In this document: piece after piece, positions 18,857 through 26,891 of the stretch
Layout: each line of letters starts with the position of its first letter
How positions within the stretch are numbered: the first letter of the stretch is position 1
DNA from: DASQUK01 sp963756425
GTDB taxonomy: Bacteria; Actinomycetota; Acidimicrobiia; Acidimicrobiales; VFJN01
Length of the DNA stretch: 64,000 nt
Direction: 5' to 3'
NCBI GenBank assembly: GCA_963756425.1
Contig: CAVWNW010000011.1
Span: 186,001 to 250,000, forward strand
Program-made: the position numbers and the translations under genes
Notes under the pieces: model-generated
What the model was told of the DNA's origin: nothing
What the model saw: only the letters and a program-made list of their open reading frames with translations
The model's database searches: none

Positions 18857-20047
18857 GTGTCGACCGTCGACGACCAGCCGTCAGACGCCGTCGCCTGCGA
18901 TCCCGAGGCGACCGGCGCCGTGCTGTCGGCCCTGTCTGCCGCAATGCGGGCGGTGACGCTCGGGTCGTCCCTGGACCGGGTGCTCCACCAGCTCGCCGAG
19001 AGCGCACGCGACCTCGTCGGCGCTAGCTACGCCGCCATCGGCCTGCCTGAGGCGGAGGGTGACGAGTTCGCCCGCTTCGTCACCGTGGGCATGAGCGACG
19101 AGCTGATCGAGCAGCTCGGCCCCCTGCCTCGCACGCACGGGCTGCTCGACGCGATGCTCACCGATCCGTCGCCGTTCCGCACCGCCGACATCACGCAGGA
19201 CCCGCGCTTTCGGGGCTGGTGGCCGGCGGCCCACCCGCAGATGCGCTCGTTCCTGGGCGTGCCGATCGTGTCGGCAGGCGACATCATCGGCGCCTTCTAC
19301 CTGACCGACAAGCGGGGCGAGCCAGAGTTCAGCGCCGCGGACGAATCGGCCGTCGTGCTGCTCGCGTCGCACGCCGCCATCGCCATAGACCAGGCCCGCC
19401 TGTTCGAGGACAGCCGGGAGCTGGGCCTGGCCCAGGAGCGGGGGCGGCTCGCCCGCGAGCTGCACGATGCCATGAGCCAGTCGCTCTTCAGTCTGCAGCT
19501 GTCGGCCGAGGCCGCCGGTCGCCTGTTGGGGAGCGATCCGGCCGCGGCCGCCGACCAGGTGGCCACCGTGCGGGCGATCGCCCGCGGCCTCGCCGCCGAG
19601 CTGCGGGCCACGGTCGACGGCCTCCGGCCCGCGGACCTCGAGCGCGACGGGCTCGTCGCCGCGCTCGACGCCCAGCTGTCGCTGGCCGGGCGGGCCCGCG
19701 ACGTACCGGTCGAGATCGAGGCCGGAGAGCTGCCCGAGCTCGACCCCGACGACGAGCACCAGATCCTGAGGATCGCGCAGGAGGCGGTCAGCAACGCCCT
19801 CCGCCACGCCGACGCGAGCCGGGTGCGGGTGTTCCTCGGCATCGAGACCGGCCAGGACTCCCCGGCCGCCCTCGTGATGCGGGTGAGCGACGACGGCCGC
19901 GGCTTCGACCCGGCCGCCCGGGCCGTGCGGGCGCGCCGCCTGGGCCTGACGTCGATGAACGAGCGGGCCGCCTCCATGGGCGGATCGCTCACGATCACGT
20001 CGGCGCCGAAGCAGGGCACCACTGTCGAGCTGCGGGTGCCCCGCTAG
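18857..20047 (+). CDS. GAF-domain sensor histidine kinase (NarL/HisKA_3 type)
   Basis: A soluble two-component kinase of 396 residues. Residues of about 35-185 form a GAF sensor domain (LVGASYAAIGLPEAEGDEFA ... SFLGVPIVSAGDIIGAFYL). The dimerisation box LARELHDAMSQSLFSLQL has the phospho-acceptor His near 203. The ATPase domain shows QEAVSNALRHADA and DDGRGFDPAAR. It has the build of DevS/DosS-like kinases but only one GAF domain and no obvious heme ligand. The start GTG 18857 is supported by a -10 box 7 bp upstream. The response regulator follows 53 bp downstream; the pair is certainly functional together. Confidence 0.92.
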   Translation: MSTVDDQPSDAVACDPEATGAVLSALSAAMRAVTLGSSLDRVLHQLAESARDLVGASYAAIGLPEAEGDEFARFVTVGMSDELIEQLGPLPRTHGLLDAMLTDPSPFRTADITQDPRFRGWWPAAHPQMRSFLGVPIVSAGDIIGAFYLTDKRGEPEFSAADESAVVLLASHAAIAIDQARLFEDSRELGLAQERGRLARELHDAMSQSLFSLQLSAEAAGRLLGSDPAAAADQVATVRAIARGLAAELRATVDGLRPADLERDGLVAALDAQLSLAGRARDVPVEIEAGELPELDPDDEHQILRIAQEAVSNALRHADASRVRVFLGIETGQDSPAALVMRVSDDGRGFDPAARAVRARRLGLTSMNERAASMGGSLTITSAPKQGTTVELRVPR

Positions 20048-20100
20048 CTGCCCGAACCGGTTGTGATCATCAGGCACATGACCGCACGGCTACAACCAGA

Positions 20101-20799
20101 ATGAGTTCGATGACCGCCGAGAGCCCGTCCACACCGATCCGCGTGGCGATCTGCGACGACCACCCGGTCGTCCGACAGGGCCTGCGGTCGTTCCTCGAGG
20201 CCCAGGGGTTCGAGGTGGTGGGCGAGGCCGCCGACGGTGACGAGGCGGTGCGCCTCGTCGAGCGAACGCAGCCCGACGTGTTGCTGACAGACGTGGTGAT
20301 GCCCGGCGTCGATGGCATCGAGGCCATCCGCCGGCTGCGGGCCGCCGGGTCGTCCGTCGGGATCCTCGTGCTGACGAGCTTCAGCGGGGCCGAGCAGGTG
20401 ATCCCCGCCATCCGGGCTGGGGCCGACGGCTACATGCTGAAGGATGCCGGACCGGCCGCGCTCGACGGCGCCATCAGGGCGGTGCACCGCGGCGAACCGC
20501 TGCTCGCTCCCGAGGCCGCCGCAGTGGTGATGGCCAAGGTGGCCGGCGCGCCCGATGCCGCCACCCCCGCCGATGGATCGGTGCACCCCGACCTGGAGCG
20601 GCTCACGGCGCGGGAGCGCGAGGTCCTGGCGGGCCTGGGCCGGGGTCTGTCCAACCGTCAGCTCGCTGCGGAGCTCTACGTCTCGGAGAAGACGGTCAAG
20701 ACCCACGTCTCCAACGTGCTGGCGAAGCTACGGCTCGGCGACCGCACCCAGGCCGCGTTGTTCGCGGTGCGGGTCGGCCTGGCCGATCCCCGGGCGTGA
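20101..20799 (+). CDS. NarL/FixJ-family response regulator
   Basis: A 232-residue partner of the preceding kinase. The receiver domain has acidic residues IRVAICDDHP and the phospho-acceptor Asp64 in LLTDVVMPGVDG, with the switch residues LVLTSFSG and the lysine in YMLKDAG. The C-terminal LuxR-type helix-turn-helix reads LTAREREVLAGLGRGLSNRQ and YVSEKTVKTHVSNVLAKLRL. Targets are unknown; no obvious repeated site lies before it. ATG 20101 and ATG 20110 are both possible starts. Confidence 0.93.
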   Translation: MSSMTAESPSTPIRVAICDDHPVVRQGLRSFLEAQGFEVVGEAADGDEAVRLVERTQPDVLLTDVVMPGVDGIEAIRRLRAAGSSVGILVLTSFSGAEQVIPAIRAGADGYMLKDAGPAALDGAIRAVHRGEPLLAPEAAAVVMAKVAGAPDAATPADGSVHPDLERLTAREREVLAGLGRGLSNRQLAAELYVSEKTVKTHVSNVLAKLRLGDRTQAALFAVRVGLADPRA

Positions 20800-20829
20800 C
20801 CCGTCGCATCGTCGCAGGTCAGCGACGGG
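20800..20829 (+). terminator. Hairpin after the response regulator
   Basis: CCCGTCGC (20800-20807) pairs with GCGACGGG (20822-20829) directly after the stop codon. There is no T-run, so the terminator role is inferred from position. Confidence 0.45.
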
Positions 20830-20935
20830 CCACCGGGTGTAGGCCTCCCGACCTAGCCGGAAACCATCCCGAGGCCGATGGCGAGGCGCGGATGGCTCCC
20901 TACGTTGCGGTCAGACGAAACGAAGGGAGCACGGA

Positions 20936-21670
20936 GTGCGAAGGACAGCCCTCATCACCGGTGGCAGCCGAGGCCTGGGGCTGGCACTGGCCCAATCCTT
21001 GGCGGCGGACGGTTGGAACCTGGTCGTCGACGGCCGCGATGCGGATGCGCTCGAGCGGGCCCGCCGCCAGGTCGACGCCGCCGGCCCGGGCACGGTCATC
21101 GCCCTGCCGGGCGACATCGCCGACCCGGTGCACGTGGCGGCGCTCGTCAACGCCGCGGCCGGCCAGGGCGGCTTCGAGCTGCTCGTCAACAACGCCGGCA
21201 CGCTGGGGCCCTCTCCCCTGCCCCACGTCGCCTGGCTCCGGACCGGCGACCTCGAGCGGATCCTGCGGACCAACGTCGTCGCACCGCTAAGGCTGATCCA
21301 GGCCGCACTCCCCCACCTACGGGCCGCGCGGGGCGCGATCGTCAACCTGACCTCCGACGCCGCCGTCGAGGGGTACGAGGGCTGGGGCGGCTACGGCGCC
21401 TCCAAGGCGGCGCTGGAACAGCTCAGCCGGGTGCTGGCGGCCGAGGAGGCCGACGTCCGCGTGCTGTGGGTCGACCCCGGGGACATGCGCACGCAGATGC
21501 ACCAGGACGCGTTCCCCGGCGAGGACATCTCCGACCGCCCGACGCCCGAGAGCCGGGTCCCCGGCCTGGTGCGCCTCGTCGACGAGCGGCGGCCCAGCGG
21601 CCGTTACCGGGTCGAGGACCTGCTGGAGCGAGCCGACCTGGGGCCGGGACAGGAGTTGGTTGCCCAATGA
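20936..21670 (+). CDS. Short-chain dehydrogenase/reductase
   Basis: A classical SDR of 244 residues with the cofactor loop ALITGGSRGLGLAL, the NNAG motif (LLVNNAGTLGPS) and the catalytic Ser and YxxxK in NLTSDAA and YGASKAALEQL. The substrate is not evident. GTG 20936 follows GGGAGCACGGA. The stop overlaps ATG 21667 of queA (ATGA), so the two are co-translated, an arrangement also hard to interpret functionally. The C-terminal RRPSGRYRVEDLLERADL is unlike fatty-acid or steroid SDRs. Confidence 0.85.
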   Translation: MRRTALITGGSRGLGLALAQSLAADGWNLVVDGRDADALERARRQVDAAGPGTVIALPGDIADPVHVAALVNAAAGQGGFELLVNNAGTLGPSPLPHVAWLRTGDLERILRTNVVAPLRLIQAALPHLRAARGAIVNLTSDAAVEGYEGWGGYGASKAALEQLSRVLAAEEADVRVLWVDPGDMRTQMHQDAFPGEDISDRPTPESRVPGLVRLVDERRPSGRYRVEDLLERADLGPGQELVAQ

Positions 21671-22749
21671 GGGTGATCGACACCTCCGGGCTCCGGTCGT
21701 TCCGCATCCCGCTTGGCGCCGAGGCGGGCACGCCGGTCGAGCTGCTGCGCCATGGTGGGGTGCTCGGCTCGGACGCCCGGGCGGATGTCCGCCTGATGGT
21801 GGCGCGACGCGGCACCATCGACGTCAGCCACCATCGGTTCGCCGATCTCGGTGATGCCCTAGATGCCGGTGACCTGCTCGTCGTGAACACGTCGGCGGTG
21901 GTCCCGGCGGCGCTGGACGCCCGCGGGACCGACGGGTCGCACTTGCGCCTGCACCTGTCGACCCAGCAACCGGGTGGTTTCTGGGTGGTCGAGCCACGAC
22001 GCGCGGCGGGACCGGGCACCGACCGCTACGTGGGCACACCCCCGGCACACGTGGTGCTCCCCGACGGCGGGAGGGCCGAGCTGCTCGCCCCCTACCCCGC
22101 TGGCACCGGTCTCCTGCGGCTGTGGCTGGCCCGGATCGACGTGCCCGGCGACGACCTGCTCGGGTACCTGCGGACGCACGGTCAACCCGTCCGCTACGCG
22201 CACGCCCAGGCGGCCTGGCCGATCGAGGCGTACCAGTCGGTGTTCTCACGCGATCCGGGCTCGGCGGAGATGCCGAGCGCGGCCCGCCCCTTCACCGACG
22301 CGTTGGTGACCGACCTCGTGACGCGTGGCGTCGTCCTCGCCCCGATCATCCTCCACACCGGGGTCTCGTCGCAGGAGGCGGGCGAGCCGCCGTATGCCGA
22401 GCGCTACGAGGTCCCACCCGCGACCGCATCGCTGATCAACGCCGCCCACGCGGACGGCCGGCGGGTCGTCGCGGTCGGGACCACGGTGGTGCGCGCCCTC
22501 GAGACCACCGCCGACGAAGCCGGCCGGGCGCATCCCGGCCGCGGCTGGACCGAGCTCGTGGTCACCCCCGAACGCGGCGTGCGCGTGGTCGACGGGCTCG
22601 TCACCGGCTGGCACGAGCCGGAGTCGTCACACCTCGCCATGCTCGAGGCGATCGCTGGCCCCGAACTGCTGGACGCCTCGTACGCGGCGGCCGTCGCGGA
22701 GGGCTACCGCTGGCATGAGTTCGGCGACAGCCACCTGATCCTGCCGTAG
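21667..22749 (+). CDS. queA: S-adenosylmethionine:tRNA ribosyltransferase-isomerase-like protein
   Basis: QueA adds the epoxycyclopentane moiety from SAM to 7-aminomethyl-deazaguanine in tRNA, a late queuosine step. The 360-residue product has the QueA hallmarks DLLVVNTSAVVPA, APIILHTGVSSQE, VVAVGTTVVRALETTA and SSHLAMLEAIAG. It reads in one frame from an ATG coupled to the SDR stop. No tgt, queG or other queuosine gene is nearby, and the sequence between domains is shorter than in enterobacterial QueA, so a diverged member of the family with another role is possible. It ends at a strong bidirectional hairpin. Confidence 0.8.
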   Translation: MRVIDTSGLRSFRIPLGAEAGTPVELLRHGGVLGSDARADVRLMVARRGTIDVSHHRFADLGDALDAGDLLVVNTSAVVPAALDARGTDGSHLRLHLSTQQPGGFWVVEPRRAAGPGTDRYVGTPPAHVVLPDGGRAELLAPYPAGTGLLRLWLARIDVPGDDLLGYLRTHGQPVRYAHAQAAWPIEAYQSVFSRDPGSAEMPSAARPFTDALVTDLVTRGVVLAPIILHTGVSSQEAGEPPYAERYEVPPATASLINAAHADGRRVVAVGTTVVRALETTADEAGRAHPGRGWTELVVTPERGVRVVDGLVTGWHEPESSHLAMLEAIAGPELLDASYAAAVAEGYRWHEFGDSHLILP

Positions 22750-22766
22750 ACCCCCGGCAACTGGGC

Positions 22767-22797
22767 GTAGCTGTGCGGTCATATGCCGCACAGCTAC
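22767..22797. terminator. Bidirectional hairpin between convergent genes
   Basis: GTAGCTGTGCGG (22767-22778) and CCGCACAGCTAC (22786-22797) form a 12-bp stem with a 7-nt loop between queA and the minus-strand SDR. Flanking GGG and CCC can extend it. Half of it is a near-copy of 20075-20093. Confidence 0.65.
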
Positions 22798-22809
22798 ACC
22801 CGGAACGAT

Positions 22810-23574
22810 CTACATGGCCGGTGGGTCGAGGATGCTGAGCTCGCCGGCAGTCGCCCCACCGTCGACGGTCAGCTCGGCGCCGGTGGTGTAGCTGGCGTCG
22901 TCGCTGGCGAGGAACAGCACCGCGCGTGCCGCCTCGTCGGGGCTCCCCATGCGGGGCACCGGCAGTCGCTTGTAGTACGGCGCGTCGCGATCGGTGCCCT
23001 CGATCATCGGTGTGTCGATCCCGCCCGGATGCACCGAGTTCACCCGGATGCCCTTGGGGCCGAGGTCGATGGCCGCGGACTTGGTCAGCCCTCGCACCGC
23101 CCACTTGCTGGCGACGTAGGCACCGAGGTACGGCAGCCCGGTGAGCCCCGCGGTCGACGAGATGTTGACGATCGAGCCGCCGCCGGCCCTGGTCATCGAG
23201 GGCGTCACCGCCTTGATGCCCAGGAACACGCCGGTGAGGTTGACCTGCAGGATGCGCTCGAAGTCCGCCCGCGCCGTGCGGTGGATCGCCTGGAACATCA
23301 GGATGCCGGCGTTGTTCACCAGGACCGTCACGGGGCCGAAGCGATCCTCGGTCAGCACAATCACGTCGTGCCACTGGTCCTCGTCGGTGACGTCGAGGTG
23401 CGTGTAGGCCGCGACCTCCGGCCCCAGCTCGTCCGCCACCGCGGTCCCCGCGTCGTCGAGCACGTCCCCGATGACCACACGAGCGCCCTCGGCCGCGAAC
23501 AGGCGGGCCTCGGCGGCACCCTGGCCGCGGGCCCCGCCGGTGATGATCGCGACCTTGCCGTCCAACCGTCCCAT
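22810..23574 (-). CDS. Hydroxysteroid-dehydrogenase-like SDR
   Basis: A 254-residue classical SDR with VAIITGGARGQGAAEARLF, the NAG motif (LVNNAGILMFQAI), Ser in NISSTAGLTG and the catalytic YVASKWAVRGLTKSAA. LDVTDEDQWHDVI and VDGGATAG are close to mycobacterial 3-alpha/20-beta-hydroxysteroid dehydrogenase (Rv2002-like). It is the last gene of the operon led by a KstR box at 26816, so a role in oxidising a steroid or side-chain hydroxyl group is likely. The start ATG 23574 lies 18 bp after the stop of the preceding thiolase-like gene. Confidence 0.85.
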   Translation of the reverse strand: MGRLDGKVAIITGGARGQGAAEARLFAAEGARVVIGDVLDDAGTAVADELGPEVAAYTHLDVTDEDQWHDVIVLTEDRFGPVTVLVNNAGILMFQAIHRTARADFERILQVNLTGVFLGIKAVTPSMTRAGGGSIVNISSTAGLTGLPYLGAYVASKWAVRGLTKSAAIDLGPKGIRVNSVHPGGIDTPMIEGTDRDAPYYKRLPVPRMGSPDEAARAVLFLASDDASYTTGAELTVDGGATAGELSILDPPAM

Positions 23575-23591
23575 CGAGCTCCCTTCCGCGT

Positions 23592-24761
23592 CTAGGGCTT
23601 GTCTGCGCCGACGGCCCACATGGAGAAGAACTGCGAGCCGCCGCCGTACGCGTGCCCGAGCGCACGGCGGGCGCCGTCGATCTGGTGCTCGCCCGCCTGG
23701 TCCCGCACCTGCATCGCGGCCTCGGCGAAGCGGATCATCCCCGAGGCGCCGATGGGGTTGGACGACAGCACGCCGCCCGACGGGTTCCAGGGGATGTCGC
23801 CGTCCATCTGCGTGGCCCCGTCCTCCACGAGGGTCCAGCCCTTGCCCACGTCGGCGAACCCGAGGTTCTCGAGCCACATGGGCTCGTACCAGGAGAACGG
23901 TACGTAGACCTCGGCCACGTCGAACTGCGCCCGGGGATCGGTGATCCCGGCCTGGGCGTAGACGTCGGCGGCACACTCCCGCCCGCCCACCGGGTCGACC
24001 TGGTCGCGGCCCGGGAACGTCGTGGGCTCGGAGCGCATGGCGCCGCCGAGCATCCACGCCGGCCGCCGCCCGGCGGCGGCGGCGGCGTCGCCACCGGCCC
24101 CGTCGGTGAGGACCATGGCGCAGGCGCCGTCGGACGACGGGCATGTCTCCGAGTAGCGGATCGGGTCCCACAGCATCATCGACTCGCGCACGGAGTCGAA
24201 GGTGATGTCGTGCTCGTGCAGGTGGGCCTTGGGGTTCTTGAGTGCGTTGAGGCGGTCCTTGAGCGCCACCAGCACGCCAATGTGGTCCGGCGCCCCCGAG
24301 CGGCGCATGTACGCCCGGATGTGAGGGGCGAAGTAGCCGCCGGCCCCGGCCACCAGCGGCGGCTGGAACGGGATCGGGAGCGTCAGCGCCCACATCGCCT
24401 CGCTCTCCGACTGCTTCTCGAACGCGACCGTGAGGACCCGCCCGTGGATCCCGGCCTGCACCAGGCTCGCCGCCACCAGCGTGGTCGAGCCGCCAACCGA
24501 ACCGGCGGTGTGGACCCGCAGCATCGGCTTGCCGACGCACCCGAGGGCGTCGGCAAGGTACAGCTCCGGCATCATGACGCCCTCGAAGAAGTCGGGCGCC
24601 TTGCCGATGACGACCGCCTCGATGTCGGACCAGTCCATGTCGGCGTCGGCCAGCGCCTCGTGGGCCGCCTCGCGCACCAGGCCGGCGATCGACACGTCGC
24701 CGCGCGTCGCCTGGTGCTTGGTCTGGCCGATGCCGACGACGGCGACGCGTCCCTTGCCCAT
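23592..24761 (-). CDS. Ltp3-like thiolase-fold protein
   Basis: A 389-residue member of the SCP2-thiolase/lipid-transfer-protein branch. It opens VAVVGIGQTKHQ and holds RVHTAGSVGGSTTLVAASL, where the usual catalytic Cys position is an Ala, then NPSGGVLSSNPIGASG and a C-terminal YGGGSQFFSMW. Loss of the nucleophilic Cys is typical of Ltp aldolase-type members that act in sterol side-chain breakdown rather than thiolysis. Length and position beside a second thiolase-like gene and DUF35 genes match Rv3521-Rv3523 of M. tuberculosis, where Ltp3 (Rv3523) is of similar size. ATG 24761 shares one base with the upstream stop (TGATG). Confidence 0.82.
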   Translation of the reverse strand: MGKGRVAVVGIGQTKHQATRGDVSIAGLVREAAHEALADADMDWSDIEAVVIGKAPDFFEGVMMPELYLADALGCVGKPMLRVHTAGSVGGSTTLVAASLVQAGIHGRVLTVAFEKQSESEAMWALTLPIPFQPPLVAGAGGYFAPHIRAYMRRSGAPDHIGVLVALKDRLNALKNPKAHLHEHDITFDSVRESMMLWDPIRYSETCPSSDGACAMVLTDGAGGDAAAAAGRRPAWMLGGAMRSEPTTFPGRDQVDPVGGRECAADVYAQAGITDPRAQFDVAEVYVPFSWYEPMWLENLGFADVGKGWTLVEDGATQMDGDIPWNPSGGVLSSNPIGASGMIRFAEAAMQVRDQAGEHQIDGARRALGHAYGGGSQFFSMWAVGADKP

Positions 24762-25819
24762 CAGGAGTCCCCCTCGAGCACGCACACCAGGTTCTGCTGC
24801 AGGCAGGGGCCGCTGGTGGCATGCGCCACCGCCCGCCGAGCCTCGCCGCTCCAGATGCGGGAGGAGACCTCACCGATGCGGATGAGGCCGGCGGCCATGA
24901 TCGGGTTGGCGGCGAGCGGCCCGCCTGACGGGTTGAGCGCCACGCCGTCGCCCAGCCCGAGCGCGTCGCGCAGCAGCACCTCCTGGTGGGTGAAGGGCGC
25001 ATGCAGCTCGGCAACGTCGATCGGGCCGTCGCCGACCCCGGTACGCTCGCCGGCGAGGTGGGTGGACGGCGATGACGTGAGGTCGCGCACCCCGAGGCCG
25101 TGCGCCTCGATGCGATGGTCGATCCCCCGGATCCAGGCAGGCCGGTCGGCCAGCTCGCGGGCCCTGTCGCCGGCGGCCAGGATCAGCGCCGCCGCCCCGT
25201 CGCCGATCGGCGGGCAGTCGTGGCGGCGCAAAGGTGACGCGATCTCGGGCTCCTTCAGCAAGACGTCGGGATCGTCCGAGCCCTGCAGCTGGGCGAAGGG
25301 GTTGTCGGCGGCGGACCGACGGCTCCGGGCCGCGATCCCGGCCATCTCCGCCACCGAGGTCAGGCCGGCATCAATGCACGCCCGGGCCTGGACGGCGGCG
25401 AGCGCCACGCTGTCCGGCCACAGCGGTGCCACGTAGTAGGGGTCGAGCTGGCGGGACAGGACGTCGCGCAGCGATCCGGGCGATGCTTTGCCGTAGCTGT
25501 AGACGAGGGCGGTGTCCGCGGCGCCGCTCTGGATCTTGACCCAGGCCTCGTAGAGCGCCCACGCCCCGTCCATCTCGACGTGGCTCTCGCTGATGGGGGG
25601 CGAGGCGCCCACGCCGTCGAGGGTCATCACGAAGCTGAACGCCGCACCGGCCAGGTAGTCGGTGCTGCCCGAACAGGTGAAGTCGATCTGTGACTGGTCC
25701 AGGCCGACGTCGGTCTTCACCTGGTGCAGCACCGGCATCAGCATCTCGACCTCGTTGCGCCGTTGCTCGCGCCGTACGTGGTGCGACTGGGCGAAGGCCA
25801 CGACGGCCACGTCGCGCAT
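24761..25819 (-). CDS. Ltp4-like thiolase-fold protein
   Basis: A 352-residue thiolase-like protein beginning MRDVAVVAFAQSHH. A cysteine (Cys49) stands in DFTCSGSTDYLAG, at the place of the thiolase nucleophile. Later blocks are HDCPPIGDGAAALILAAGD, LNPSGGPLAANPIMAAGL and HATSGPCLQQNLVCV. It resembles Ltp4 (Rv3522) in size and partner genes. Such proteins usually work with a DUF35 partner that supplies the acyl-CoA grip, and a DUF35 gene overlaps it immediately upstream (TGATG). Probable role: carbon-carbon bond cleavage of a steroid side-chain CoA ester. Confidence 0.82.
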   Translation of the reverse strand: MRDVAVVAFAQSHHVRREQRRNEVEMLMPVLHQVKTDVGLDQSQIDFTCSGSTDYLAGAAFSFVMTLDGVGASPPISESHVEMDGAWALYEAWVKIQSGAADTALVYSYGKASPGSLRDVLSRQLDPYYVAPLWPDSVALAAVQARACIDAGLTSVAEMAGIAARSRRSAADNPFAQLQGSDDPDVLLKEPEIASPLRRHDCPPIGDGAAALILAAGDRARELADRPAWIRGIDHRIEAHGLGVRDLTSSPSTHLAGERTGVGDGPIDVAELHAPFTHQEVLLRDALGLGDGVALNPSGGPLAANPIMAAGLIRIGEVSSRIWSGEARRAVAHATSGPCLQQNLVCVLEGDS

Positions 25820-26346
25820 CAGACGTGCTCCCGGTAGCTCTCGTAGGGTGCGTCCGGCTCGCCGGTGGGACGCCACCACTTGATCGACGCCAGGTTGGGC
25901 TGGAGCTCGTCGTGGTCGACCCACACCGCCTCGACCCGCATCCCCATGCGGATCTGGTCGAAGGGGATCTCCTGGACGAGCCCGAAGAGGCCCATGTCGG
26001 CTCCGTCGGGGAGCACCGAGGCGCAGACGTACGGCAGCTCCATCGCCGAGCCGCTGAACTTCACGTTCACCACGCAGAAGGTGGTGACGATGCCCCGGTC
26101 GGCCAGCTCGACCTGCTCGCTGGTCGGGACGCCGTCGGTGGGGCACGAGCCGCGGGGCGGCAGCATCACCTTGCCGCAGACGGGGCAGCGCTCCCCCAGG
26201 ATCCTCTTCGAGGCGATCCCCCGCAGGAACCGCGACGTGGCCTCGCCGGCGGTGAACCTGTACTCCAGCCGGGCGGGCGCGCGGACGCTGCGGACCGGCT
26301 CCAGGTCCCGCAATGGCTCGGGCAGGGCCAGCGGGCCGCCACTCAT
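25819..26346 (-). CDS. DUF35 OB-fold acyl-CoA-binding partner
   Basis: A 175-residue protein with the DUF35 layout: N-terminal helices, a rubredoxin-like zinc knuckle and an OB-fold. The knuckle reads CPVCGKVMLPPRGSCPTDG: Cys54, Cys57 and Cys68 are present but the fourth ligand position has Thr/Asp. The OB-fold part includes GIVTTFCVVNVKFSG and GLFGLVQEIPFDQIRMGMRV. In steroid catabolism DUF35 proteins or domains pair with Ltp aldolases. Its ATG overlaps the stop of the next DUF35 gene by 4 bp, and its stop overlaps the Ltp4-like start. Confidence 0.82.
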   Translation of the reverse strand: MSGGPLALPEPLRDLEPVRSVRAPARLEYRFTAGEATSRFLRGIASKRILGERCPVCGKVMLPPRGSCPTDGVPTSEQVELADRGIVTTFCVVNVKFSGSAMELPYVCASVLPDGADMGLFGLVQEIPFDQIRMGMRVEAVWVDHDELQPNLASIKWWRPTGEPDAPYESYREHV

Positions 26347-26798
26347 GCCGGCCCCGTGACCACGGGTTCGAAGCAGGCGATGTCCGTGATCGAGCCGGCC
26401 CGCTCGCCTGCCCACCGGATGCGCACCTGCATCCCGGTGGCCATGGCGTCGGGCGAGCCGGCGTCGACCGCGTGGAGCAGCGCGGTGTCGGCGCCGTCCA
26501 TCCGCACGAGCGCCCAGGCGAACGGCCGGTCGAGAGGCTGTTGGGGCCGGGGTTCTGGCTCCCATGACCAGGTGGTCACGAAGCCGGTCTGCCCCAGCTC
26601 GACCAGTTCGGTGAGCTCGGCGCTGGTCACGGGGTCGTACTCGACCGGTGGGCACAGCACCCGGCCGTCCTCCGCCCGGACGCCGAGCACGAGCCCCTCA
26701 CGCAGGCCGGTCAAGAACGCGCTCTGGACCGGACCGACGGTTCGGCTGAACGGATATTCGAGCACGAGCGGCGCCGACAGGATCTCGGCGTCGGGCAT
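26343..26798 (-). CDS. Second DUF35-like OB-fold protein without zinc knuckle
   Basis: A 151-residue protein that keeps the DUF35 outline (VQSAFLTGLREGLVLGVRA, TSAELTELVELGQTGFVTTW, WALVRMDGADTALLHAVD, GMQVRIRW) but has lost the zinc knuckle; VLCPPVEYDP retains a single Cys. It is first in the operon, directly behind a KstR box (26816-26829) and GGGGAAG. In M. tuberculosis Rv3521 is about as long as these two DUF35 proteins combined, so I infer that the two halves of such a protein are separate genes here. Confidence 0.75.
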   Translation of the reverse strand: MPDAEILSAPLVLEYPFSRTVGPVQSAFLTGLREGLVLGVRAEDGRVLCPPVEYDPVTSAELTELVELGQTGFVTTWSWEPEPRPQQPLDRPFAWALVRMDGADTALLHAVDAGSPDAMATGMQVRIRWAGERAGSITDIACFEPVVTGPA

Positions 26799-26815
26799 GG
26801 CATCTTCCCCACAGG

Positions 26816-26829
26816 TGAAACAGGTTCTA
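26816..26829 (-). promoter_or_regulatory. KstR-type operator of the Ltp/DUF35 operon
   Basis: TGAAACAGGTTCTA (plus strand) fits TNNAACNNGTTNNA. It ends 18 bp before ATG 26798 on the minus strand, so KstR binding would block the operon's promoter. Confidence 0.8.
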
Positions 26830-26891
26830 CCTCGGGGGCTTGGTCTAGCAGCTTCGGGAACCGGGCGGAAGCTGGTCCCGGCGCGGCTGGG

